A stretch of DNA of 10,965 nucleotides from Candidatus Aenigmatarchaeota archaeon. GTDB taxonomy: Archaea > Aenigmatarchaeota > Aenigmatarchaeia > GW2011-AR5. The stretch is taken from assembly GCA_016198645.1 (NCBI GenBank), contig JACQIE010000087.1:1-10965 (forward strand). The letters are read 5' to 3'. This document shows, piece after piece, positions 1 to 5,773 of this stretch. The position numbers were made by a program, and so were the translations under genes. Below the pieces are notes generated by a model that was not told the DNA's origin, searched no databases, and saw nothing but the letters and a program-made list of their open reading frames with translations. Numbering within the stretch: the stretch's first letter is position 1; each line of letters opens with the position of its first letter.

Positions 1-16
1 GCCACCACCCGTATAC

Positions 17-262
17 ATGCTGCCGTTGAAATTACCAGAGCGTGTGAAAGGTGCCGTCGGAGAACTAGTTTATCGGATTTCCTTAGAGTACTACAGCCCG
101 GAGTTCAACAGGCACCCAGAAGAAACTTTGAATAAGTTGAAAGAAAAGCGCCAGGATGAGAACCCTCTAGTCGCCGAAATTATGGGAAGAGTGTATGATT
201 ATTACAGTGGCGTTTACGAATTTGAAATCCCTGGAATAGGCAACTTGAAGAATATGCGGTAA
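17..262 (+). CDS. Hypothetical protein, possibly 5'-truncated
   Basis: I do not recognise this protein. From the first in-frame ATG it is 81 residues, charged and probably mostly helical, with a YDYYSGVYEFEIPGIG stretch near the C-terminus and no signal peptide or membrane segment. The frame stays open to the left edge of the window (codons for PPPVY precede the ATG), so this may be the C-terminal part of a longer protein; the promoter that could settle the start would lie outside. It is followed by 131 bp of AT-rich non-coding DNA before the next gene on the same strand. Base composition matches the AT-richer block up to about 2700. Coding status rests only on an open frame with plausible residue composition. 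Confidence 0.5.
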   Translation: MLPLKLPERVKGAVGELVYRISLEYYSPEFNRHPEETLNKLKEKRQDENPLVAEIMGRVYDYYSGVYEFEIPGIGNLKNMR

Positions 263-393
263 AATAAACGGCGACCATCCACTAAACCCCGTAAAAATTA
301 AACTCGACTTCAGTCAGCAATCGAGGGATGATGATATTTTAACCATTTAAAAGTGATAAAAAGCTTTATATAGATTTCCAATACTCGCTAAAG
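263..393 (+). promoter_or_regulatory. Intergenic region with TATA box for the 278-aa gene
   Basis: A TTTATATA box at 365-372 is centred about 25 nt before the ATG at 394, so transcription should start at or next to the start codon (leaderless mRNA). Just upstream, at 337-352, is an AT palindrome (TTTTAA, spacer CCAT, TTAAAA) that could be an operator or simply AT-rich promoter DNA. A weak 5-bp inverted repeat (303-307 with 321-325) is too short to call a terminator for the preceding ORF. Confidence 0.6.
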
Positions 394-1230
394 ATGTTAA
401 GGCGCGCACCTGCAAATTCCGACCAACCGGTTTATATATGGGCAGACGGGCATATACCTTCTTTAGAGGAATTGCATGCAATGGCAAAACAGCGGCACGG
501 CTCAACATATGAAAAATGGTTGAAAGGAATAAATGCCGACCCGAAGTCCCAAGACGAGATGTTTTGTTCTCTCGTAGTGCCGAGACTTGGCGGCAATATA
601 CCAAGGCACAGTGAAGTTTTCTATGCGGATATGAGCGGCAATAATGAATACGCCGGCTCAAAAAAGTGGGCGTCGCATTCTGCCGCGCTAAAACGAGAAC
701 TCGCGGCAGACAAACGGCCGGATAGTTATAGAGGATTGATTTTTGTATACCCGCTGGAAGGAAGAGGGTTTGAATGTGAAAACCCCGCCCATTTCGATCC
801 TAGGCTTCCAGAGGTATTGGGAAGTACATTCGGCGGTTTCGGTTTTTATGGCGACCACGATTATGTTTTATTGCGCGGCAATGTTAATCTGGAACCCGAC
901 CCTCCGGATATGGACGGAAAGAGCTATAGCACGGGCGCACTACGGCTTAATCCGCGGGACCTGCCAAGGCATACGCATATTGTTGACGGCGACAGGGTGG
1001 AGGACAGAGCAACAGAAGCGCTTTTAGCCGAATCAAATTTTTCGATAAAACCGGCGTCAGATTATGTGTCCGTATATGACTTTGGTAAAGCCGTGGAAGA
1101 AATCCTGTTATGTGCAGAATCCGGATATAGAAATCCTCATCACTGGGTATCGGAACAGTTGCAAGTTAAGGGACTGCTTCCTACAAGAATCGCGTTGGGC
1201 GGCGTCAGAACCAGATACTATAGCAAGTGA
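394..1230 (+). CDS. Conserved-looking hypothetical protein, 278 aa, function unknown
   Basis: Unrecognised soluble protein with no signal peptide or hydrophobic segment. It is rich in Asp, Arg, Tyr and His and contains a central Gly/Phe-rich stretch (GSTFGGFGFYGDHDY, about residues 142-156) followed by DPPDMDG. Several His/Asp clusters (RHTHIVDGDRVEDR, YRNPHHW) could be metal- or phosphate-binding, but I see no established catalytic motif. The start is well supported: a TATA box lies 25 nt upstream and there is no Shine-Dalgarno site, as for other leaderless genes here. The stop codon TGA (1228-1230) lies inside a long hairpin. It sits between a short ORF and a nuclease-like repeat protein in an AT-richer block, which hints at an accessory or mobile origin; this is inference only. 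Confidence 0.6.
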   Translation: MLRRAPANSDQPVYIWADGHIPSLEELHAMAKQRHGSTYEKWLKGINADPKSQDEMFCSLVVPRLGGNIPRHSEVFYADMSGNNEYAGSKKWASHSAALKRELAADKRPDSYRGLIFVYPLEGRGFECENPAHFDPRLPEVLGSTFGGFGFYGDHDYVLLRGNVNLEPDPPDMDGKSYSTGALRLNPRDLPRHTHIVDGDRVEDRATEALLAESNFSIKPASDYVSVYDFGKAVEEILLCAESGYRNPHHWVSEQLQVKGLLPTRIALGGVRTRYYSK

Positions 1231-1265
1231 CAGAAATATTCATACAAGATTCTGTCCTTGCTATA
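1219..1265 (+). other. Long hairpin A spanning the stop codon
   Basis: Left arm 1219-1235 pairs with right arm 1250-1265 in 16 base pairs (9 + 7), interrupted only by a bulged T1228, with a 14-nt loop (1236-1249). The bulged T is the first base of the TGA stop codon of the 278-aa gene. No T-tract follows, so it is not a classical intrinsic terminator. It may protect or process the mRNA 3' end or act in termination. Confidence 0.7.
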
Positions 1266-1493
1266 AGGAGATGACATTAGAAACTGTCTGAAAACTAATG
1301 TCATCGACTATAGTTGGAAAATTGCAAAGAAACGGGCTTAAAGGTTTCTATCACGTCCGTCATTTGCCAAACACGTAAAAATAATCACGGCGAACGTAAA
1401 AACTATTCGCGCTGAAATGCATTAGGCGCTGGTGCATAATAACTGTTCCTATTTAGTAGTAACCTATTTAACCTTTTTTGACACATTCAGAGC
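1231..1493 (+). promoter_or_regulatory. 263-bp intergenic region with hairpins and leaderless promoter
   Basis: No gene is seen here. The left third carries the two tandem hairpins. The 9-mer ACGTAAAAA occurs at 1373-1381 and 1394-1402, 21 bp apart, with a further ACGT at 1353-1356 (20 bp before), which could be a spaced operator set. A TATA-like TATTTAA (1465-1471) is centred about 26 nt before the ATG at 1494, indicating a leaderless transcript for the nuclease-like gene. Confidence 0.5.
1270..1305 (+). other. Perfect 11-bp hairpin B, tandem to hairpin A
   Basis: GATGACATTAG (1270-1280) and CTAATGTCATC (1295-1305) are perfect reverse complements around a 14-nt loop, the same loop length as hairpin A. 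The stem can be extended by CTATA (1261-1265) with TATAG (1309-1313), but those bases are also used by hairpin A, so the two folds compete at their junction. No T-run follows. Confidence 0.7.
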
Positions 1494-2681
1494 ATGGTAA
1501 CAGTCACGGCAGAGCAATTGGAAGCGTATAAAGGCCTTACTGCAGGGAGCATGAAGAAGGGCTTTGGCTCTGCCGTCTACGCTTATCGGAGAGGAATAGA
1601 CGCAGAGGCGCGCGTTCAAGCGGAGCACGGCGTCAATCTTCCGTTTTATCTCGCGCAACAATATCACATCAACGGGAAAAGCATTACAGAGTTGTCGGAA
1701 GAGCTTGGATTGGGGAAAGTATATATCAAGGATCTGTTTGAGTATTTATCAATACCGAGACTGACACCCGAAGAGGCGCGGATGAGGGATGTTAGATTGC
1801 ACAAAGGAGTGCATGGCATGGACCCGGTTACAGGAGAAAGTTATGCAAGTATAGGAAGGAGAACAACGGCCGGGTTGGGAACAGGAATATACGGGTTTAC
1901 TCATGAAGAGCAACGGTACAACGCCAGCAAGGGAGGCAAAATGACTGCTAAGTTAGGGGCAGGAATCCACACGCGTTCTAAGGAAGAAATGCGCCGTGTC
2001 GGGCTGGAACAAGGAAAATTAGCCGTTGAACAAGGAAAAGGAATTTACGCTCTCAATGAAACCGAAAGGCATAACATCGCCGTAAAAGGAGGCATAGCAT
2101 CTGTTAAATTACAAAGGGGAATTCATGCGTCAAGCGGGGAAGAACGGAGCGAAGCCGCGAGAAAGGGCGGAAAAAGAACGGCGACGTTATATGTGGGAGT
2201 CCACAGTATTGAAGCAAAAAAGAAGACATTGCGCACGCAGCACGGGTATAGAACGGACGTGCCTTATCATGCGAAGTCTGCGTGGGAGGCGAATATTTAC
2301 AGGCTCCTTTCTTATTTGGGGTTTGAAATAGAGCATGACGTTCCCATAGCTCTTGACGTCGGGGAATCTGAAAGGTATCTGTTCCCGTCACCAGCCACGC
2401 GGTTTAATGTGGATTTCAAGGCTACGACCTCGGTAGGGGCGGAATATTGGTATGAAATAATCGCAGATTCCCGTGAAACTCCTCTCGGAACTGCCAAGGT
2501 GAGAATGTTTCAGGAGCAGAATCCCGATAAAAAACTTATCATCATCACCGCGCGAAAATATAGAGCGTTAGAAAGAGCTTTTTCAGCAGCTATTAAGAAA
2601 GATGGCAGATTCAGCGGATGGGAAACCATCGGTGACAATCTGAAAACAAATCCTGAGAAATACGCGCCGAAATCCGCATGA
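1494..2681 (+). CDS. Putative nuclease: HTH + 26-aa repeats + PD-(D/E)XK-like domain
   Basis: Predicted DNA-binding protein of 395 residues in three parts. Residues about 50-88 (GKSITELSEELGLGKVYIKDLF within it) look like a helix-turn-helix. Residues 105-237 carry six GI[YH]/GVH anchors spaced exactly 26 residues apart (105, 131, 157, 183, 209, 235), each followed by an E-E pair and usually K-G-G-K. Residues about 260-360 resemble free-standing homing or very-short-patch-type endonucleases: SAWEAN (Glu265), a beta-rich segment, FNVDF (Asp307), WYEIIAD (Glu321), then K335 and a PDKKLIIITARKY strand. The usual Lys two residues after the Glu is Ile323, so activity is uncertain or uses K335. It has its own leaderless promoter and converges on the minus-strand surface-protein gene with a 30-bp gap. 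A homing endonuclease or other selfish or defence nuclease is my best reading, not proven. Confidence 0.6.
   Translation: MVTVTAEQLEAYKGLTAGSMKKGFGSAVYAYRRGIDAEARVQAEHGVNLPFYLAQQYHINGKSITELSEELGLGKVYIKDLFEYLSIPRLTPEEARMRDVRLHKGVHGMDPVTGESYASIGRRTTAGLGTGIYGFTHEEQRYNASKGGKMTAKLGAGIHTRSKEEMRRVGLEQGKLAVEQGKGIYALNETERHNIAVKGGIASVKLQRGIHASSGEERSEAARKGGKRTATLYVGVHSIEAKKKTLRTQHGYRTDVPYHAKSAWEANIYRLLSYLGFEIEHDVPIALDVGESERYLFPSPATRFNVDFKATTSVGAEYWYEIIADSRETPLGTAKVRMFQEQNPDKKLIIITARKYRALERAFSAAIKKDGRFSGWETIGDNLKTNPEKYAPKSA
1806..2231 (+). repeat. Five full 26-aa (78-nt) protein repeats plus a partial sixth
   Basis: Within the nuclease-like gene, protein units begin at residues 105, 131, 157, 183, 209 and 235. 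The period is exactly 26 residues with no insertions. Loose consensus: G-[IV]-[YH], then an acidic E-E at unit positions 8-9, small residue at 14, K-G-G-K at 16-19, A/V at 22, L at 24. Nucleotide identity between units is low, so this is an old, protein-level repeat and not a recent tandem duplication. The residue after G-[IV] alternates H, Y, H, Y, H, H. Confidence 0.8.
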
Positions 2682-2711
2682 ATCGGGGAATCGCCTTTCT
2701 CAACGCCATAA

Positions 2712-4088
2712 CTACTCTTTCCTCTCCCGTTTAAGAATGCCAAGCGGCGCAGGCTTGCTTTCCGTGGCTAACGTTTTCGTTCCCTGCACGTAAGAGCCGC
2801 GCGCCGGCGGCAGGTTCAGCGGGCTGTTGACGCCGAGAGTCGGCACTATCTTGTAACTAAGCACGCGCTCTTCCCAGTTTTTCACGTCCTTCAGCGCCCA
2901 TTTTATCTCCGTGCCGTACGCCGTCTTCTTGCTCTGAAACTTAAAGCCTTCGTGCTCGCGGACGCGGAATATCGGCGGCACGAAGTCGCGCACGTTCACG
3001 TCCGTCGTCGCGCCGGTCCAGTTCTTGACGTCCACGCCCACGGTAAATTCCGTCCCTTCCTGTATCACTTTTTTCTGGATGATGTATTTCCGCAAGTGCA
3101 CAATCCGAAGCTTATAGAGTATGTACCACGCCGCGGCAATCAGCGCAACCAAAGTAAGTACGGCAGGAAGGAAATCTATCTTGTATTCTATTTCAGCAGA
3201 TGCGCCCGCTCCCAGGTTATCCACGTTCCACACATACATGGCGCTTTTCTCCGAAGGCTCGGTGCCGGAGAAAAACATTCTTTCCACGTCTGAAACCGCC
3301 CGCTCAACCGAGTGGCTGCCTGCAACGTTGCCGCGGTTAACGACGGTTATCTTCTGCCCGTAGCCCGTAAGAAAAGCCACGGGTTCCACGCGCTCGTCCA
3401 GCACAGCTTTTTCTTCAACGTCAAACTCCTGCTCCGCTGAGGTCTGCAGGTCTTTTGCGCTGATGGATATGATTATCCTGTACGCGCCTTTCGGCATATT
3501 GTCCGGCACCGTGAAAGTGAGCCCGGCTTCATTGGTTTCCGTCGGGTCTATAAGCGGTATCTTCGTGCTCTCTATAGCTATCACGCCCTGCGGCCCGCGG
3601 AACGTCATGTTAACGCTCACGTCCTGAACCGAGGCACGCTTGAAATTCTTCACGTAGGCTTTCGCCGCTATCGTGCCCGTCGGATAAAACTGCCCGCTTA
3701 CCGACGTCCGGTCTATGTCCACGAACTCGTCCTTGCTGACGAAAACGAAGATGGTTTCCGACGTCTCTTCACCGGAGCCGAGCGTCCTGGCGGTTATCGT
3801 GAATTTGTAATTGACGTTGGCTATCACTTCCCTGCCCGGAGACAGGAAAAGTGTCACGTTTTTTCTCTCTCCTTTTTCCAGCGCCACTGACTGAACGCTG
3901 AGTATCGTCCACGTCTTTTCGCCGCCCACACTTAGCAGAGTCGTCTCATTCGCAGTGCCGTTCAGCATTATGTTTATGGCCTCCGTAGCTCCCAGTGGAA
4001 CACGATAAGACGTCTTTTCCAGTTCCATCGTCGCCGCAAAACCCGCATTAACGGCAAAAAGCAGGGCAAAAACCAGCCAAAAACGCAT
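2712..4088 (-). CDS. Signal-peptide surface protein with beta domains and one TM anchor
   Basis: 458-residue secreted, membrane-anchored protein. Residues 1-19 are a typical signal peptide (FWLVFALLFAVNAGFAA). Residues about 20-305 are beta-rich, immunoglobulin-like or CARDB-type segments with NGT, NET, NVT and NMT sequons at N43, N47, N77 and N160, suggesting external N-glycosylation. One membrane helix spans about 307-327, flanked by KLRIVHLRKY, which predicts an inside-positive C-terminal side. Residues 340-420 form another beta-type domain with VGVDVKNWTGATTDV and VRDFVPPIF, resembling DUF11-like domains, followed by a basic tail ending KRERKE. The start is fixed by a TATA box 25 nt upstream. 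It is convergent with the nuclease-like gene and divergent from a small membrane protein. Function is unknown; a structural or adhesive envelope role is inference. Confidence 0.75.
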   Translation of the reverse strand: MRFWLVFALLFAVNAGFAATMELEKTSYRVPLGATEAINIMLNGTANETTLLSVGGEKTWTILSVQSVALEKGERKNVTLFLSPGREVIANVNYKFTITARTLGSGEETSETIFVFVSKDEFVDIDRTSVSGQFYPTGTIAAKAYVKNFKRASVQDVSVNMTFRGPQGVIAIESTKIPLIDPTETNEAGLTFTVPDNMPKGAYRIIISISAKDLQTSAEQEFDVEEKAVLDERVEPVAFLTGYGQKITVVNRGNVAGSHSVERAVSDVERMFFSGTEPSEKSAMYVWNVDNLGAGASAEIEYKIDFLPAVLTLVALIAAAWYILYKLRIVHLRKYIIQKKVIQEGTEFTVGVDVKNWTGATTDVNVRDFVPPIFRVREHEGFKFQSKKTAYGTEIKWALKDVKNWEERVLSYKIVPTLGVNSPLNLPPARGSYVQGTKTLATESKPAPLGILKRERKE

Positions 4089-4163
4089 GCTCTAACTAGG
4101 CATAAAAATTATATAAAACCGATAAGCAGCGGATTTTTAAACCCGCATTTACTTATTTCTGTT
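4089..4163. promoter_or_regulatory. 75-bp bidirectional promoter region
   Basis: Two TATA boxes face away from each other. On the minus strand, the box complementary to TATATAAA at 4110-4117 is centred about 25 nt before the surface-protein ATG. On the plus strand TTTTTAAA at 4134-4141 is centred about 26 nt before the ATG at 4164. Both spacings predict leaderless transcripts, and the two core promoters nearly abut, so their regulation may be linked. Confidence 0.65.
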
Positions 4164-4661
4164 ATGCTCCCGAAAGAGTGGCTGGCAATCGGTTTCGCCG
4201 CAGCCGCGCTTCTTTACCTTTCAGGCGCGGCGCTGGCGGCGCTTCTCTGTGCCGTGAGTGTGGCAACAAGCATCTTAATCGGCGCGGCAAAGCTGCGAAG
4301 CGTAGGCATCGAGTTCGTCACGTTCTCTGCCGTTGTGCTGGGCGTGACGTACGGAAGCGGAATCGGCGCATTGGCGGCACTGATTCTGATGACTTTGCAC
4401 ATGGTCATCGGCGGCTATACAGGCGCATACGTTCTGTGGGTGCTGCCCGTTTACGCAGGCGTCGGCTTCGCCGCCGGCACTGTGGGAGGCTCTCCGTTTT
4501 CTCTGGGAATTATGCTTTCAGTCTTTGCCAATTTGGCGAATATCGTGTTTACGTGGCTTTTCTCCCGCCAATACGCGGCAGGCTTCCTGCCTTTCGCGGT
4601 GAGCAACGTGATTTTTAATTTAGTTGTTTTCCGCCTGCTCGGCTCGTCCTTTCAGTCGTGA
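4164..4661 (+). CDS. Polytopic membrane protein, ECF S-component-like (tentative)
   Basis: 165-residue, very hydrophobic protein with about six membrane helices: roughly residues 6-20, 22-40, 51-64, 66-83, 88-106 and 112-134, plus a last one at about 139-160. The size and helix count, and conserved-looking features such as IEFVTFSAVVLGVTYG (49-64), the Gly-rich loop GYTGAYVLWVLP and a terminal SNVIFNLVVF, resemble small substrate-binding S components of ECF-type vitamin or metal transporters or MreD-like proteins. No ATPase or T component is nearby, so the assignment is weak. It has its own leaderless promoter, is divergent from the surface-protein gene, and ends 34 bp before rpiB, from which it is separated by another TATA-like box. 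Confidence 0.7.
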   Translation: MLPKEWLAIGFAAAALLYLSGAALAALLCAVSVATSILIGAAKLRSVGIEFVTFSAVVLGVTYGSGIGALAALILMTLHMVIGGYTGAYVLWVLPVYAGVGFAAGTVGGSPFSLGIMLSVFANLANIVFTWLFSRQYAAGFLPFAVSNVIFNLVVFRLLGSSFQS

Positions 4662-4664
4662 TTC

Positions 4665-4672
4665 CTTTAAAT
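4665..4672 (+). promoter_or_regulatory. TATA-like box for rpiB-rpe
   Basis: CTTTAAAT is centred about 27 nt before the rpiB ATG at 4696, and no ribosome site lies between, so the rpiB-rpe mRNA should be leaderless. The box begins 4 bp after the stop codon of the preceding membrane-protein gene. Confidence 0.55.
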
Positions 4673-4695
4673 CATGTGATTTTTGAGTAATAAAT

Positions 4696-5163
4696 ATGCA
4701 GAAAATTTTCATCGGCGCGGACCATAACGGATTTGCATTGAAGAAAAAAATAAAAGTGTGGCTCGATAAGAAGGGCTTGGCGCAAGAAGACATGGGCAAT
4801 ATTTTTTACGATGCGTCCGACGATTATCCGGATTACGCGCTGCGTGTTGCGCGCCGCGTCTCGAAAGATAAAGCGCGGGGGGTGCTGGTATGCGGCTCCA
4901 GCCACGGCATGGCGATAGCGGCAAACAAAATAAAGGGGATTCGGGCAGTGGCAGTGAATAACATGCAGGACGCGCGCAAAACAAGGGAAGACGACGACGC
5001 GAACGTGATATGCCTGTCGGGTTGGCAGTTGTCTTTTTCACAGGCCGTGAAAATATTAGGCGTCTGGCTTTCCACGCCGTTCAGCGGCGAAGCCCGCCAT
5101 AAGAGAAGGCTTGCTAAAATAACGAGGATGGAGAAGCCATGGAACGCATTATTCCTTCGATAA
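4696..5163 (+). CDS. rpiB: Ribose-5-phosphate isomerase B
   Basis: Interconverts ribose 5-phosphate and ribulose 5-phosphate in the cytoplasm, the first step of the non-oxidative pentose phosphate pathway. The 155-residue length fits the RpiB/LacAB family. Visible family features are GADHNGF (D9, H10), DYPDYA, VCGSSHGMAIAANK with Cys66 at the catalytic-base position, GIRAVAV, DANV, and GEARHKRR with the phosphate-binding Arg134/Arg138 pair. It differs from E. coli RpiB in two places: the CGTGVG loop reads CGSSHG, bringing in His70, and the position of E. coli His99 is Asp99. Archaea more usually use the unrelated RpiA, so this gene looks bacterial in origin. The last 25 nt overlap rpe, indicating translational coupling. 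An allose-6-phosphate isomerase activity, known for some RpiBs, is possible. Confidence 0.9.
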   Translation: MQKIFIGADHNGFALKKKIKVWLDKKGLAQEDMGNIFYDASDDYPDYALRVARRVSKDKARGVLVCGSSHGMAIAANKIKGIRAVAVNNMQDARKTREDDDANVICLSGWQLSFSQAVKILGVWLSTPFSGEARHKRRLAKITRMEKPWNALFLR

Positions 5164-5741
5164 TAGCGTCGTCGCAGGAAGAGCTGGACGAACGAGCGCG
5201 TGCGTTGCGCGGCTGCTTCTTCCACTTGGACGTGATGGACGGCACGTTCGTGCCGAACAGGTCGCTGCTCTTTGACTTTTCATTCCGCGAAAAAAGCGAA
5301 GCGCACCTGATGGTGAAAAAGCCGTGTGAATGGATTGAAAAGAACGCGGGCAAAGTTGATATTATAATAATCCACGCCGAATCAGACGACGCCGGCAAAG
5401 CGATAAAAATGGTGAAGGCGGCGGGAAAGAAAGTCGGCATAGCGTTTAATCCCGGCACACCACCGGTGAAGGAATATACGAAGGGCATAGACAAAATCGT
5501 GGTGATGACAGTCCATCCCGGCGCATACGGCGCGCGCTTTCTACCGGAAATGCTGGATAAAATAAAGCAACTTAGAAAAATGTATCATGGCATTATTATA
5601 GAAGCCGACGGCGGCATTTCGCCGGAAACGCTGAAAACGTTGCGGAAAGCAGGAGCGGACACGTTTGTGGTCGGCTCTTATCTTCAGAACGACGCTAACC
5701 CCGCGAAGGCGAAAAAAGAGCTGGAAATGCTTGCGAAATAA
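5139..5741 (+). CDS. rpe: Ribulose-phosphate 3-epimerase
   Basis: Interconverts ribulose 5-phosphate and xylulose 5-phosphate, using a divalent metal in a TIM barrel. The 200 residues are slightly shorter than the usual 210-230. All metal ligands are present: His29 and Asp31 in FHLDVMDGTFVPN, His56 in AHLMV, and Asp157 in EADGGI. PSI at the N-terminus and VVGS near the C-terminus supply the expected substrate and phosphate contacts. The usual MTVNPGFGGQ loop reads MTVHPGAYGARF. The start lies 25 nt inside rpiB, with a GAGGATGGAG purine-rich ribosome site at 5124-5133; starting here keeps the essential PSI motif, which follows directly. It forms a two-gene unit with rpiB. Other epimerases of the same fold (allulose-6-phosphate type) are less likely in this context. 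Confidence 0.92.
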   Translation: MERIIPSIIASSQEELDERARALRGCFFHLDVMDGTFVPNRSLLFDFSFREKSEAHLMVKKPCEWIEKNAGKVDIIIIHAESDDAGKAIKMVKAAGKKVGIAFNPGTPPVKEYTKGIDKIVVMTVHPGAYGARFLPEMLDKIKQLRKMYHGIIIEADGGISPETLKTLRKAGADTFVVGSYLQNDANPAKAKKELEMLAK

Positions 5742-5742
5742 A

Positions 5743-5750
5743 TTTTATAT
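5743..5750 (+). promoter_or_regulatory. TATA box fixing the transketolase start
   Basis: TTTTATAT begins one base after the rpe stop codon. Its centre is about 27 nt before the ATG at 5774, the same geometry as the other leaderless genes. This favours 5774 over the upstream in-frame ATG at 5753, which would lie almost on the TATA box, and suggests that tkt has its own promoter inside the cluster. Confidence 0.65.
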
Positions 5751-5773
5751 GCGTGTGCGCCAGTTTAAGGGTT

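Noticed and set aside
303..325. CTCGA/TCGAG inverted repeat as a terminator for the first ORF
   Set aside because: Only five base pairs with a 13-nt loop and no T-tract; expected by chance.
347..661. Minus-strand 104-codon frame over the start of the 278-aa gene
   Set aside because: It runs through the promoter of the plus-strand gene and has a random-looking product without motifs.
1219..1313. Subterminal hairpins of an IS200/IS605-type element
   Set aside because: No TnpA or TnpB gene is present, and the hairpins are adjacent to each other rather than at opposite ends of an element.
1806..2231. Tandem DNA repeat or CRISPR-like array
   Set aside because: The 78-nt period is seen only in the protein; the nucleotide units are dissimilar and there are no conserved repeats with variable spacers.
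4178..4618. 146-codon plus-strand frame overlapping the polytopic membrane protein
   Set aside because: Its product is an Arg-rich mixture typical of an out-of-frame reading of GC-rich membrane-protein codons; the other frame has a TATA box at the right distance and clear membrane helices.
5753..5773. Upstream ATG as the transketolase start (adds seven residues)
   Set aside because: It lies 3 bp after the TATA box, too close for transcription starting about 26 nt downstream of the box centre; 5774 fits exactly.
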